Assembly: GCA_902543145.1 (NCBI GenBank)
Contig: CACBXG010000005.1
Coordinates: 42,547-106,546 of the forward strand
DNA length: 64,000 nucleotides
Direction: 5' to 3'
DNA from: an uncultured SAR116 cluster alpha proteobacterium
GTDB taxonomy: Bacteria > Pseudomonadota > Alphaproteobacteria > Puniceispirillales > Marisalimonadaceae
A model generated the notes under the pieces. That model did no database searches. It saw only the letters and a program-made list of their open reading frames with translations, and was not told where the DNA came from. Below are positions 1 to 9,226 of this stretch, piece by piece. Position numbers and translations under genes: made by a program. Position 1 is the stretch's first letter. The number at the start of each line of letters is the position of its first letter.

Positions 1-470
1 AATATCCAATTATTTATAGGTCTAAAAACATAGCCAGCACGTCTTCCAGCCAGATCTCCAACTCTTAAAAGGAACTCCCAATTAGCCATATGTGCTCCTA
101 CAAGAATGGCAGGACCTTTTTTAATTCTTTCTAAACCTTCAGTTTTTAAATTACCTGATCTAATCAAATTATTGATATGTGGCATTTCACCAAATGTCTG
201 TCCAAGCATAAACCAATGTTGTAATGTAAGTTTGTTTATCTCTTTCAGAGACTTTTCAGGAAAAACAATTTTTAAATGTTTTTTTACTCGTTTGTTATAA
301 GAAGTAAGTGGAGCTATTAAATACGTTAATGCTCCACACAAATAAGATGAAAATTTATACGGTAAAAGCTTAAGTATTAAAAATAATGGAATAGTTATAA
401 ATGCTATTATTGGATCTTGTACGTATCTATCAAATTGCTTTTTAATTCTAAAACTTAATGGATCAGGCAT
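1..470 (-). CDS. lpxL: Lipid A lauroyl/myristoyl acyltransferase (LpxL/HtrB family), 3' part missing
   Basis: This is the N-terminal ~156 residues of a late lipid A acyltransferase, read on the minus strand from the ATG at 470–468 and running off the window start. I see an N-terminal hydrophobic segment (about residues 18–32) and the diagnostic block GAHMANWE near residue 130, which matches the H-x4-E/NWE acyltransferase signature of the LpxL/LpxM family. The family adds secondary acyl chains to Kdo2-lipid A at the inner membrane. Its ATG overlaps the TGA of lpxK by 8 bp, so it is translationally linked as the last visible gene of a DUF374–waaA–lpxK–lpxL run. LpxL and LpxM cannot be separated from this fragment. 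Confidence 0.88.
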   Translation of the reverse strand, partial: MPDPLSFRIKKQFDRYVQDPIIAFITIPLFLILKLLPYKFSSYLCGALTYLIAPLTSYNKRVKKHLKIVFPEKSLKEINKLTLQHWFMLGQTFGEMPHINNLIRSGNLKTEGLERIKKGPAILVGAHMANWEFLLRVGDLAGRRAGYVFRPINNWI

Positions 471-1467
471 TTAGTTTTTCCTGAAGAAATATTTCAAGAC
501 TTAATTTATCTTTAACACTTAATTCCAATTCAATCGGTAAAAAATGAATATGGTTCTTATTTTCTAAAATTTTAACATAATCTTTTTCAGTTGTAATAAG
601 TTTTAAGTTTCGATTATTTGCATCAAAAATTAAATTGTTAACATCGTCTTTTTTGTAAGAATAGTGATCAGGAAATATTTTTGTAGATGAAATTTCATAT
701 CCATTCTTCTTTAGTGTTTCAAAAAATTTATTAGGATTAGCTAGACCACAAAAAGCTAGTAATTTTTCTTTTTTTATTTTTATTGGAATAGCTATCTTAA
801 TATTTGATTGGATGACTGGAATGTTAAAAGATTTAAATAAATATTTTTTGTTATTGTTGTTCTCTCCTGTTAATATTATTTTGTCAATACCGTTTAGACC
901 ACGTTCTACAGTTTGTCTTAATGGTCCTGCAGGTAAACAATACCCATTTCCAAGCTTTAATTGTTTATCAACTAATAAAAATTTTATGTCTTGTTTTAAT
1001 TGATAATTTTGTAAACCATCATCCATTATAATTACATTAAATTTATCTTTGTGTTTTTCTATAAATTTAGCTCCTAAGGATCTGTTTCTAGAAACGATTG
1101 TTGTTCCAACTTTGCTTAATAATATAGATTCATCACCAACATCTTGAAAATGGTGTGAATTATTAACTTCTAATGGTCCTTTCTTTAATCCGCCATAACC
1201 TCTGGTTAAAAATACTGGATTATAACCTAAATTTTTTAAAAGCTTGTAAGTATAAATGGAAAATGGGGTTTTCCCTGTTCCACCAACAGTAAGATTGCCT
1301 ATGCAAACTACCTTTAATTTAGATTTATAAGTTTTTGAAAAATATCTTTTAAACTCATCAAATTGAACCCATAAAATAGAAAATGGGTAAAGAAGCATTA
1401 TTTGTAATTTCGATATATTGTTTTTTTTATACCAAAATTCAGGTGTTCTTAACATTTTTAGCAACAT
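463..1467 (-). CDS. lpxK: Tetraacyldisaccharide 4'-kinase LpxK
   Basis: The 334-residue product phosphorylates the 4' position of the lipid A disaccharide to give lipid IVA at the cytoplasmic face of the inner membrane. It has a hydrophobic N-terminal segment (about 21–35) and the LpxK-type P-loop GNLTVGGTGKTPF at residues 57–69, followed by the ITRGYGG-like segment (LTRGYGG) and DDGLQ motif typical of the family. Length is normal. The start at 1467 overlaps the end of waaA by 29 bp. An internal Met at residue 5 (position 1455) would give the more usual beginning MLRTPEFWY, so the true start is uncertain by 12 bp. Confidence 0.95.
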   Translation of the reverse strand: MLLKMLRTPEFWYKKNNISKLQIMLLYPFSILWVQFDEFKRYFSKTYKSKLKVVCIGNLTVGGTGKTPFSIYTYKLLKNLGYNPVFLTRGYGGLKKGPLEVNNSHHFQDVGDESILLSKVGTTIVSRNRSLGAKFIEKHKDKFNVIIMDDGLQNYQLKQDIKFLLVDKQLKLGNGYCLPAGPLRQTVERGLNGIDKIILTGENNNNKKYLFKSFNIPVIQSNIKIAIPIKIKKEKLLAFCGLANPNKFFETLKKNGYEISSTKIFPDHYSYKKDDVNNLIFDANNRNLKLITTEKDYVKILENKNHIHFLPIELELSVKDKLSLEIFLQEKLNA

Positions 1468-2776
1468 TTGTGTTTCTGTATGTTTTTAATAGTTCAATCA
1501 AATTTATACTTGCTTCATCTGCACGTTGTTGAGCATAACCAGAGGCAATTAAACTATTTCGTCCCATATCTTCTAAGCGCTCAGAGTTACTTAGTAACTC
1601 AACAATATTATTAAGAAATTTATCATTCATTTTGGGCCCTTTTTCTATTTGTATAGCACCTCCAGACCAGACCAAATCTTTGATCTGAGCTTCACATTTT
1701 TCAGTATGTGGACCCATAATAACCGGTTTGCCAAACTGAGATGCTTCAGATGGGCTATGACCTCCAACTGGCACCATAGACCCAGCTACAAAAACTAAAT
1801 CTGATATTTCTATTAGTGAGCCCATTTCCCCCATTGTATCTGAAAGATAAAAAATATCGGTTTTTGATGGATACTCACCTTTGCTTCTTGATTTAATTTC
1901 GAAGCCAGCAGCTTTTATTCTATTTTGAATACCCAAGCTTCGATTAACATGTCTAGGTACAATTATAATTAAAATATTATCATGAGAATTTTTTCTAAGG
2001 AGTACAGCTAATTTAATCATTAACTCTTCTTCTCCTGGATGAGTTGAAGCAGCGATTAATATTTTTTTTCTAAGTATATTCTTTTTTAGTTGAACTACAT
2101 AATTTTTATTTATAGGGGGTTTTTCAGCTATTGATTTAAGACTTGTTAAACTTTTAACATTTTTAGCACCTAATTTCTTAAACAAAGCTTCTTGTTTAGG
2201 ATCAACAGCTAAAACATGATCAACTTTACTAAAAATTTTTCTTGCCAAAAAATAACCTAATCCTGTCCAAAAACGAGCAGATTTATCTGACATTTGTGAA
2301 GATGCTAGAATAGTTGGAATATTAGAATTTGCAGTCAAATATATTAAATTTGGCCAGAAATCTGACTCCATAAAAACAGCCATGTTAGGTTTCCATTGAT
2401 CTAAAAACTTTGAAACAAATTTAGGATGATCGTAGGGATGATATTGATGAATTGCAGGTAAACCTCTATTAATTTTGTCTTTTATAAGTTTTGCAGCAGA
2501 AGTAGTGTTAGTTGTTAACAAAAAAAACTCTTCTTTATTTTTGCCAAAACCATTTTGTTTCATTGAATTAGCGAGCGCTAAGGCTGCAACAGACTCACCA
2601 ACACTTGTTCCATGCAACCAAACAATAGTACCATCTGGTCGCAATTTTTTTGAAATTCCATACCTTTCACTAAGTCTATATTTATCTTCTTTTCCTTTTT
2701 TTTGACGTCTTAGTAAATAACTTGGCAAAAACAATTTTAATATTCCCCATAAAAAATTATATGTTGATAGTGTCAT
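1439..2776 (-). CDS. waaA: 3-deoxy-D-manno-octulosonic acid (Kdo) transferase
   Basis: The 445-residue product transfers Kdo from CMP-Kdo to lipid IVA. It has an N-terminal membrane anchor (about 8–20), the family block WLHGTSVGE with the catalytic Glu at residue 61, and a C-terminal GT-B fold. The C-terminal part contains the GGHSPSEAS and MGPHTE motifs of the CMP-Kdo binding site. It lies between the DUF374 acyltransferase upstream (27-bp gap) and lpxK, which overlaps its 3' end. Whether it adds one or two Kdo residues cannot be told from the sequence. Confidence 0.95.
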   Translation of the reverse strand: MTLSTYNFLWGILKLFLPSYLLRRQKKGKEDKYRLSERYGISKKLRPDGTIVWLHGTSVGESVAALALANSMKQNGFGKNKEEFFLLTTNTTSAAKLIKDKINRGLPAIHQYHPYDHPKFVSKFLDQWKPNMAVFMESDFWPNLIYLTANSNIPTILASSQMSDKSARFWTGLGYFLARKIFSKVDHVLAVDPKQEALFKKLGAKNVKSLTSLKSIAEKPPINKNYVVQLKKNILRKKILIAASTHPGEEELMIKLAVLLRKNSHDNILIIIVPRHVNRSLGIQNRIKAAGFEIKSRSKGEYPSKTDIFYLSDTMGEMGSLIEISDLVFVAGSMVPVGGHSPSEASQFGKPVIMGPHTEKCEAQIKDLVWSGGAIQIEKGPKMNDKFLNNIVELLSNSERLEDMGRNSLIASGYAQQRADEASINLIELLKTYRNTNVAKNVKNT

Positions 2777-2803
2777 TGTAAGTTTCCTAATTCATTATAA
2801 GGT

Positions 2804-3475
2804 TCAATTTATTTTACTCTCTAATATTTTTGTAAGTTTTTTGATTTCATTTTCAAGATTTTGTCTTTCAATCTCAAATTTATTTATATTTATTTTTTTT
2901 TCTATATATATTGGTTTCCCAAAACTATATATTCCTTTTGAAAACGGATATGGTATAACAAAATTATCCCAAGAATTAATGATCTTATATTTCTTAGTAG
3001 CCCATACCAAAGGGATAATAGGTGTGTTTGTCATTTGTGCTAGTTTTATAATACCTTCCTTTACAATTTCTTTAGGTCCTTTTGGACCATCTGGTGTAAT
3101 CGCAATACTTTCACCTAATTTTAAACATTTTAACATTTTCCTGAATGCTTGCATTCCTCCTTTTTTTGAGGAGCCTAGTATTACATTCATTCCAAGATAT
3201 TGAAATGCTAGAGAGGTAATCATTCCATCAGAATGACTGGACTGAAGAGCATTAATTACTCTATTTCTTGGCAAAAGGTGTGGTCCTAAAAATAACTTAT
3301 TATGCCAGCAACAAAAAATATATTTATGTTTATTATCAAAAATTTTTGATTTTTTGCTTTGCTCAAAATATTCCCATCTAATTGAATGTGAAATTAATTT
3401 TGTGATAAAATAAAAAATAAAACCAACTAGTTTTTGACCGATACCAGTTTTGCTAAAACGTTTTAAAATACGCAT
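2804..3475 (-). CDS. DUF374-type lysophospholipid acyltransferase family protein
   Basis: A 223-residue protein of the DUF374 branch of the LPLAT acyltransferases. Visible landmarks are a hydrophobic N-terminus, CCWHNKLFLGP, the HSDGM block (HxxxxD-like catalytic motif, about residue 81), KKGGMQAFRKM, and TPDGPKGP near residue 127. The family commonly sits directly upstream of waaA in alphaproteobacteria, as here, which suggests a role in lipid A or outer-membrane lipid assembly. The exact acyl acceptor is unknown. It is the first gene of a minus-strand run and shares a 127-bp divergent intergenic region with the MsbA-like transporter. Confidence 0.85.
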   Translation of the reverse strand: MRILKRFSKTGIGQKLVGFIFYFITKLISHSIRWEYFEQSKKSKIFDNKHKYIFCCWHNKLFLGPHLLPRNRVINALQSSHSDGMITSLAFQYLGMNVILGSSKKGGMQAFRKMLKCLKLGESIAITPDGPKGPKEIVKEGIIKLAQMTNTPIIPLVWATKKYKIINSWDNFVIPYPFSKGIYSFGKPIYIEKKININKFEIERQNLENEIKKLTKILESKIN

Positions 3476-3602
3476 TTAAAAATCCAAATTACTGCACATA
3501 TTTAAATTGAGTATTAAATTAAATTTACACAAAACAAAATAACTATCTATACATATAATTATTATTATAGATTAAAACAAATGATATAGTAGTTGAATTA
3601 AT

Positions 3603-5357
3603 ATGAACACAAACCAAATGATAACAAACAAAATTAAAAGTTTAATAATAGAATTTTGGAATGATTTTGTATCTAATTATAAGATTGATATAATTTTGGC
3701 TTTTATATTATTGGTTGTTGTTGCTGCTACTGCTTCAATCTATCCTTACTTAATACAATTGGTTTTCGATGGTTTACTAGATGATAATAGTAACTGGATT
3801 ATTTTTCCTTTTATTATTGCTTTTGTTGCAATTATTAGAGGTATTGCAATGTTTTTCCAAATACGTCAAGTTTCTAAAATCTCATTATCAATCTCGGTAG
3901 ACATACAAAAAAAACTAACTAAACAATTGATAACTGCCGACTTGGATGAATTAAATAAATTATCATCGGGCAATCATGTGTCTCGAATAATGAATGATGT
4001 CATTTTAATTAGAGATGGTTTTGAAAGAGCTATAAATAATTTAGTTAGGGATACTTTTACAGTTATAGCATTATTATCTTATCTAATTTGGTTAGATTGG
4101 CTTTTATCAATATTAGTTATAGTAATTTACCCACTTGCATTGAGGCCTATTGTTAGGATTGGGAAAAAACAAAAGATCATAGCTACATCTCTTCAAGAAC
4201 AAATGGAAACAGTCACTTCTACCCTTACTGAGATGCTTCAAGGCATAAGAATGGTCAAATCGTATAATTTAGAGAATATGGAAATTAATAGATCCAAAGG
4301 TGAGTTGAACTCGTTATTTAAAAAAATGTTCAGTTTGGTAATTGGTAGAGCAAAAGTTTTGCCTATATTGGAAATTTTGGGAGGAGTTGCAGCAGCTAGT
4401 GTAATTGGTTTTGCAAGCTACCGGGTATCAATAGGTGAATTATCTCCTGGAAGTGTTGTGGGTTATGTAACGGCATTGTTAATGATTGCACAACCTGCAA
4501 GAGCATTGGGAACATTCAACACTGTTTTTCAAGAAGCTCTTTCTGCTTTAGGAAGGATTTATACACAATTAAAAATCACTCCAAAAGTAATTAGTTCATT
4601 TTCTTCTTCTAATTTAAAAATAGTAAAAACCAAACCACCAAAAATAACTTTTAAAGCAGTCAGTTTTGCATATAAAAAAAAGAACAAGGTTTTGGATAAT
4701 ATTAACTTTGTCGTTAATTCAGGATCAAAAGTTGCGCTAGTAGGACAAAGTGGATCTGGAAAATCAACAATCATTAATTTAATTTCAAGATTTTATGATC
4801 CTGTAGATGGGCAAATTTTAATTAATGAAGAAAACATAAAGGATATTAGTTTAAATTCACTTCGAAATAATATTTCATTGGTTAGTCAGGAAACTATAAT
4901 TTATAACAAAAGTTTTATGGATAATATTAGATTTGGTAACTTAGATGCACCAGATCATAAAATCAAAAAAGCAGCAATGAATGCAGGTATTCACGAATTT
5001 ATAACCAATTCTTTAAATGGTTATAATACAGTTGTTGGAGAAGGTGGTAATACATTATCTGGAGGGCAAAAACAGCGTATATCAATTGCTAGAGCTATTC
5101 TAAAGGACGCTCCGATCTTACTTCTAGATGAGGCAACAAGCTCACTTGATTCTGAAACTGAAAGTGAAATTAATAGAACACTTGAAACATTAACAAAGAA
5201 TAAGACGACAATCACTATTGCGCATAGACTTTCCACAATAATTAATTCAGATCAAATAATTTTGATAAGGAAGGGTAAAATTGTAGATTCAGGTAATCAC
5301 AAAGAGTTAGTTAAAAATTCTGATTATTACAAAAAACTTTATAATAAAGACACTTAA
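3603..5357 (+). CDS. msbA: MsbA-like ABC exporter (fused permease and ATPase)
   Basis: The 584-residue half-transporter has an N-terminal six-helix domain (about 25–320) and a C-terminal nucleotide-binding domain. The ATPase part shows Walker A GQSGSGKST (about 380–388), the signature LSGGQ (about 485–489), Walker B ILLLDEATSSLD (about 504–515) and the switch His in IAHRLST. The family flips lipid A-core across the inner membrane. Its position divergent from the lipid A biosynthesis genes supports that job, although many exporters of this architecture carry other substrates. It ends 6 bp before the convergent phosphatase gene. Confidence 0.85.
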   Translation: MNTNQMITNKIKSLIIEFWNDFVSNYKIDIILAFILLVVVAATASIYPYLIQLVFDGLLDDNSNWIIFPFIIAFVAIIRGIAMFFQIRQVSKISLSISVDIQKKLTKQLITADLDELNKLSSGNHVSRIMNDVILIRDGFERAINNLVRDTFTVIALLSYLIWLDWLLSILVIVIYPLALRPIVRIGKKQKIIATSLQEQMETVTSTLTEMLQGIRMVKSYNLENMEINRSKGELNSLFKKMFSLVIGRAKVLPILEILGGVAAASVIGFASYRVSIGELSPGSVVGYVTALLMIAQPARALGTFNTVFQEALSALGRIYTQLKITPKVISSFSSSNLKIVKTKPPKITFKAVSFAYKKKNKVLDNINFVVNSGSKVALVGQSGSGKSTIINLISRFYDPVDGQILINEENIKDISLNSLRNNISLVSQETIIYNKSFMDNIRFGNLDAPDHKIKKAAMNAGIHEFITNSLNGYNTVVGEGGNTLSGGQKQRISIARAILKDAPILLLDEATSSLDSETESEINRTLETLTKNKTTITIAHRLSTIINSDQIILIRKGKIVDSGNHKELVKNSDYYKKLYNKDT

Positions 5358-5363
5358 AAAAAA

Positions 5364-6026
5364 TTATTCTCTTTTCAAAAAATCATCTAATAATCTATTA
5401 ACCCACCAAATAGATCGAAAATTACTCTCTAATTTTTCAGGATCATACTTTTCTTTTACCCAATCTATAAACTTCATTTCATTTTGTTTATATTGTTTTG
5501 AATATTCTTCAACAAAACTATCTAACACACCTGGTTTGGCCCATTTTACGTGAAGATATTTCCAAGATAATTGTTGTTTAGCAATATTAGGATGTTCTTT
5601 TTTATATGTCAGCATATATAGTGCGGACATTATACCAGCTCTGTCAGCACCTGATTTACAATGTATTAAAGCAGGGTATTTTATAGATCTAAAAAGTTTT
5701 TCAGCTTTATATATCATATCTTTTTCAGGAGCTGCACGTGACCTTGCTCTAAAATCTATTAATTTTATGTTGTTTTTTTCACAAGCCTCGCTTTCTAATA
5801 ACCAGCCACCATCCCTTCTAATTCCTCTTAGATTTATAATGGTTTTTATTCCAAGTTTACCGTAGTTTTTTATTCTAAGAGGTGTAGGCATATTTGATCT
5901 ATACAATTTTTCGTCAATTTGATGAAAATTGTGATAACAAAATCTCAAAAATCCATGATCTTTAACAATCATGTCAAACCAAGCTAAAAATCTGTTAAAT
6001 TTTATATTTTTTGATCTTTCTATCAA
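5364..6026 (-). CDS. Tyrosine/dual-specificity-type phosphatase
   Basis: A 220-residue Cys-based phosphatase. The P-loop HCKSGADR places the nucleophilic Cys at 123 and the phosphate-binding Arg at 129. A conserved Asp at 91 in IDFRARSRAAP is a candidate general acid. There is no signal peptide and no clear membrane span, so it is predicted cytoplasmic or peripherally bound. It starts directly at the stop codon of the upstream tldE gene and is convergent with the MsbA-like exporter. The substrate is unknown. Phosphotyrosine, phosphoinositide-like lipid headgroups and glycan phosphates are all possible for this superfamily, and the neighbouring lipid A genes are only suggestive. Confidence 0.8.
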   Translation of the reverse strand: MIERSKNIKFNRFLAWFDMIVKDHGFLRFCYHNFHQIDEKLYRSNMPTPLRIKNYGKLGIKTIINLRGIRRDGGWLLESEACEKNNIKLIDFRARSRAAPEKDMIYKAEKLFRSIKYPALIHCKSGADRAGIMSALYMLTYKKEHPNIAKQQLSWKYLHVKWAKPGVLDSFVEEYSKQYKQNEMKFIDWVKEKYDPEKLESNFRSIWWVNRLLDDFLKRE

Positions 6027-7385
6027 TTAATTACCTGCGATTGTCATACCTTCAATTAAAATGGTTGGACAATTTATAGAATGTGAAAAATCAAGATCAT
6101 TTGCAGGTTTAAGTGTTTTAAACATATCCTTTAAATTACCTGCTATGGTTGCTTCTGTAATGGGGGCTGATAATTCACCATTTTTAATCCAAAAACCACT
6201 AGCACCACGGCTATAATCACCGGTAACCATAGATACACTACTACCAATCATATCAGTGATATAAAAACCATTGCTTATACTAGAAATAATACTTTCAGGT
6301 GAAGCTTCACCGGGTAATAGTGTCAAATTAGTTGTGCCTGGTACAGGAGGGCCACTAATACCTCTTTTTGCATTTGCAGTTGGTAACATATTTAATTGTT
6401 TTGCAGATGATAAATCTAATAACCAATTTGTAAGCACACCATCCTCAATTAAAACATGTTTGGATGTACCTAGCCCTTCTGCATCAAATAATCTTGAACC
6501 TAAACCTCTTTTAAGAAAGGGGTCATCAATTAAAGTAATAGATTCATTTGCAATTTTACTATTTAAGGAATCTTTTAGAAAGCTGGTTTTGCGTGCTATT
6601 GATGATCCATTAATAGCTGATGCAAAGTGACTTGCTATTGACCTAGATACTCTTGGGTCGAAAATTACTGGATATTGTCCAGTTACTGGTTTTTTAGCAC
6701 CAATCCTGGCCAATGTTTTTTTTGCGGCTTCACGGCCTATTTTTTTACCGTCTTTTAGATCTTCACCATAAACTTTTGAAGAATAATCATAGTCTCTTTC
6801 CATTTTTCCATTTTTTTCAGCAATAACAACTACTGACACGCTGTGATTAGATTTTTTTGATGAACCGAAAAAACCATTAGATGTCATCAAGAGTGTTTCT
6901 CCTTCACCCCATGATGAATCTGCACCATCACTATTAGTAATACCTTTTACACTTAAAGCTATATCTTCAACTTCTGATGCTCTATCTCTTATTACATCAA
7001 TACTTGGTTCTACATAATCATAACTATCAATAAAAATACTGTCTTGTATTGGGGAGTTTTGGAGCATCTCTTTGCTTGCTATAAAACTATATTCATCTTC
7101 TGGAGCAATTTTAGCCATTTCGACAGCTCTTTTTGCAACCTCTTTTAAAGCTTCTTCTGAATTTTCATTAGTTGATATTGATGAAATTTTATTATCAACA
7201 AATACTCTTAATCCAGTGTCAAAGTCTTCATACCTTTGAATGTTTTCATCTTTACCTAATCTTCTGGTAATAGACACACCTCTGCTTCTTGATAAAATAC
7301 AGTCTGCACTAGTTGCGCCATTTGTAATAGCTGTATCAATAAGAAGGTTCATAATATCCTTATCATTAAGTTTTTTTGTAGACAT
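6027..7385 (-). CDS. pmbA: TldE/PmbA family peptidase subunit
   Basis: The 452-residue product belongs to the TldD/TldE (PmbA) metalloprotease family. It lacks the HExxxH zinc motif that the partner TldD carries (coded at 17948–19396 in this window), as expected for the non-catalytic TldE subunit. Conserved family segments are visible, including KRGISGPPVPGTTN and the C-terminal DYSRGASGFWIKNGEL. The TldD–TldE heterodimer degrades unstructured peptides and matures some ribosomally made peptides such as microcin B17. The two partner genes are 11 kb apart here. It is probably cotranscribed with the phosphatase downstream, with no gap between them. Confidence 0.93.
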   Translation of the reverse strand: MSTKKLNDKDIMNLLIDTAITNGATSADCILSRSRGVSITRRLGKDENIQRYEDFDTGLRVFVDNKISSISTNENSEEALKEVAKRAVEMAKIAPEDEYSFIASKEMLQNSPIQDSIFIDSYDYVEPSIDVIRDRASEVEDIALSVKGITNSDGADSSWGEGETLLMTSNGFFGSSKKSNHSVSVVVIAEKNGKMERDYDYSSKVYGEDLKDGKKIGREAAKKTLARIGAKKPVTGQYPVIFDPRVSRSIASHFASAINGSSIARKTSFLKDSLNSKIANESITLIDDPFLKRGLGSRLFDAEGLGTSKHVLIEDGVLTNWLLDLSSAKQLNMLPTANAKRGISGPPVPGTTNLTLLPGEASPESIISSISNGFYITDMIGSSVSMVTGDYSRGASGFWIKNGELSAPITEATIAGNLKDMFKTLKPANDLDFSHSINCPTILIEGMTIAGN

Positions 7386-7476
7386 TTAATTGTTGTTCCT
7401 ATTAAAAAGAAATTTTACAAAAGATTTATATATGCTTTATTAATATACTGTTTTAATTGTTGCAACTTTATAAGTA

Positions 7477-7482
7477 TATAAT
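7477..7482 (+). promoter_or_regulatory. Candidate -10 box (TATAAT) very close to the argC start
   Basis: A perfect TATAAT lies 8 bp before the argC ATG at 7491, and no purine-rich ribosome-binding site separates the two. If used, transcription would begin at or within a few bases of the start codon, giving a leaderless or nearly leaderless mRNA. No good -35 box is visible at the usual spacing, and TATAAT occurs easily by chance in such AT-rich DNA. Confidence 0.3.
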
Positions 7483-7490
7483 GGGTAAAT

Positions 7491-8435
7491 ATGAAAAAGT
7501 ATATTTTTATTGATGGAGAAACTGGCACCACAGGTTTGCAAGTGCATGAAAAGTTAAGTAAGCATCCAAATATTAATGTAATGTCAGTTGATCAATCCAA
7601 AAGAAAAGATATTTCTTATAAAAAAGAAATGTTAGCAAAATCTGATGTAACATTTTTGTGCTTACCTGATGAAATATCTATTGAAACAGTTCAAATAGCT
7701 GATGAACTTGGAGATAAATCTCCAATAATTATTGATGCTTCTACAGCTCATAGAACTAACCCAAATTGGTCATATGGACTTCCAGAGCTAGGAGAGAATT
7801 ACAGAAAGGCTCTTGAAAAATCAAAACGCATTGCCTCGCCTGGATGTTATTCTACTGGGGCTAATGTAATTCTAAAACCACTTATATCAAATGGTATTTT
7901 AAGCAAAAATATTCCAATTGTTATAAATGCTGTTAGTGGTTATTCAGGTGGTGGAAAATCGATGATTAATTATTTTAAGGAAACAGATAATGAACCTTTT
8001 TTTAATTATGCACTTAAATTAAATCACAAACATTTACCAGAAATAATTTATCATAATGAGTTAGAGCAAATACCAATTTTTAGCCCATCGGTTGGTAATT
8101 TTATTCAAGGTATGATTGTTTCTATACCATTACATTTTTCTTGGTTAAATGATAAAGTGGATACTGAAAAGATCCAATCCCTAATGGAAGAATTTTACTC
8201 AGGAGCTAACTTTATTAAAGTTTTAAAAAAAGATGAAGGTATAAGCGACAAAGGATATTTTAGGCCAGATAACTTAGTTGGAACAAACTGTTTAGATATA
8301 AGTGTTTTTGGGAATGATGACAACGACCAGTTAATTATTTTTTCTAGATTAGATAACTTAGGAAAAGGCGCTTCTGGCGCTGCTATACAGTCTATGAATA
8401 TTGCTCTAGGGTATAATGAAACTTTAGGTTTATAA
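7491..8435 (+). CDS. argC: N-acetyl-gamma-glutamyl-phosphate reductase, type 2
   Basis: The 314-residue product catalyses the NADPH-dependent third step of arginine synthesis. It has the N-terminal nucleotide-binding segment DGETGTTGLQ (residues 9–17) and the catalytic Cys119 in ASPGCYSTG. The length of about 310 residues fits the short, type 2 ArgC subfamily rather than the ~345-residue type 1. No Shine–Dalgarno sequence is visible before the ATG. The next gene begins 14 bp downstream on the same strand. No other arg genes are in this window. Confidence 0.95.
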   Translation: MKKYIFIDGETGTTGLQVHEKLSKHPNINVMSVDQSKRKDISYKKEMLAKSDVTFLCLPDEISIETVQIADELGDKSPIIIDASTAHRTNPNWSYGLPELGENYRKALEKSKRIASPGCYSTGANVILKPLISNGILSKNIPIVINAVSGYSGGGKSMINYFKETDNEPFFNYALKLNHKHLPEIIYHNELEQIPIFSPSVGNFIQGMIVSIPLHFSWLNDKVDTEKIQSLMEEFYSGANFIKVLKKDEGISDKGYFRPDNLVGTNCLDISVFGNDDNDQLIIFSRLDNLGKGASGAAIQSMNIALGYNETLGL

Positions 8436-8449
8436 AAAGATTATTTGAT

Positions 8450-9226
8450 ATGAGACATGATAATCAAAAAATTACTAAAGAATTATTTCCTAATTTTTCG
8501 TCATTTGATAGAGCTATAAGCTATCCATATTATGCACCCAACTATTCTTTTTCATTTTATAAAGGTAAATTTATCAAAGGTATATGTGATGATTTAAATA
8601 ATAGAATACCCATATTATCAGTTGGTTCTAATAGATCACCATATCAATTAAAAAGAAAATTTTCATTAAATCAGAATATTTGTGTTACGCCTGCTATTTT
8701 AATAGACTCTGATATAGTTTATGCAGCATCCTTGTCTGCTTATGGGTCAATGCCAGCTACCCAATGGCCAAGCAAAGGAACTGAAGTAGATCTTAATGTA
8801 TTATGGCTTAATGAAGAACAATTAGAAATTATGCATTTAAGTGAAGCGTTAGGAGTTGCATACAGTTTTGTGAAGTTAAAGTTAGACACTGTTAAAATAA
8901 AAGATTTTGAATATAAAAAACAAGTATATGGATATATCTCAATTGCAGGTGTTTTCCCATTTAACGACAATAAACCTAAAAGGTTATCCGAAATTAGTGC
9001 TAAGAATATGACATTAAAAAGTACTAGTGAAAAAAAAGCATTATCATATTTAATTTATAGTTTAGGTATTGAAGAAAACAGGTTACCAGAGTGGATTGAC
9101 AAGGTTGTTAAAGACAAAACTTACAGAATAAGTCTTCATGAAAAGCTAAAGAGTAAAGCAATACAACCAAAAAATCCTGAATGGGAAATTGTAAAAAAAA
9201 GTGTTCGTGGTAACTTAATAATTTAA
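8450..9226 (+). CDS. Uncharacterised gamma-glutamylcyclotransferase-like protein
   Basis: A 258-residue soluble protein of unknown function. Residues 58–71 (VGSNRSPYQLKRKF) resemble the substrate-binding YGSN..P..L segment of the gamma-glutamylcyclotransferase (GGCT/AIG2-like) fold, and SEALGVAYSF around residue 125 also looks conserved. I recall similar uncharacterised alphaproteobacterial proteins but cannot assign a reaction. It follows argC by 14 bp and is probably cotranscribed with it. The catalytic Glu of true GGCT enzymes cannot be confidently placed, so activity on gamma-glutamyl peptides is only a hypothesis. Confidence 0.6.
   Translation: MRHDNQKITKELFPNFSSFDRAISYPYYAPNYSFSFYKGKFIKGICDDLNNRIPILSVGSNRSPYQLKRKFSLNQNICVTPAILIDSDIVYAASLSAYGSMPATQWPSKGTEVDLNVLWLNEEQLEIMHLSEALGVAYSFVKLKLDTVKIKDFEYKKQVYGYISIAGVFPFNDNKPKRLSEISAKNMTLKSTSEKKALSYLIYSLGIEENRLPEWIDKVVKDKTYRISLHEKLKSKAIQPKNPEWEIVKKSVRGNLII

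Noticed and set aside
3554..3559. TATAAT in the DUF374/msbA divergent region as a promoter
   Set aside because: No -35 element at suitable spacing, and TATAAT-like strings are common in this AT-rich sequence.
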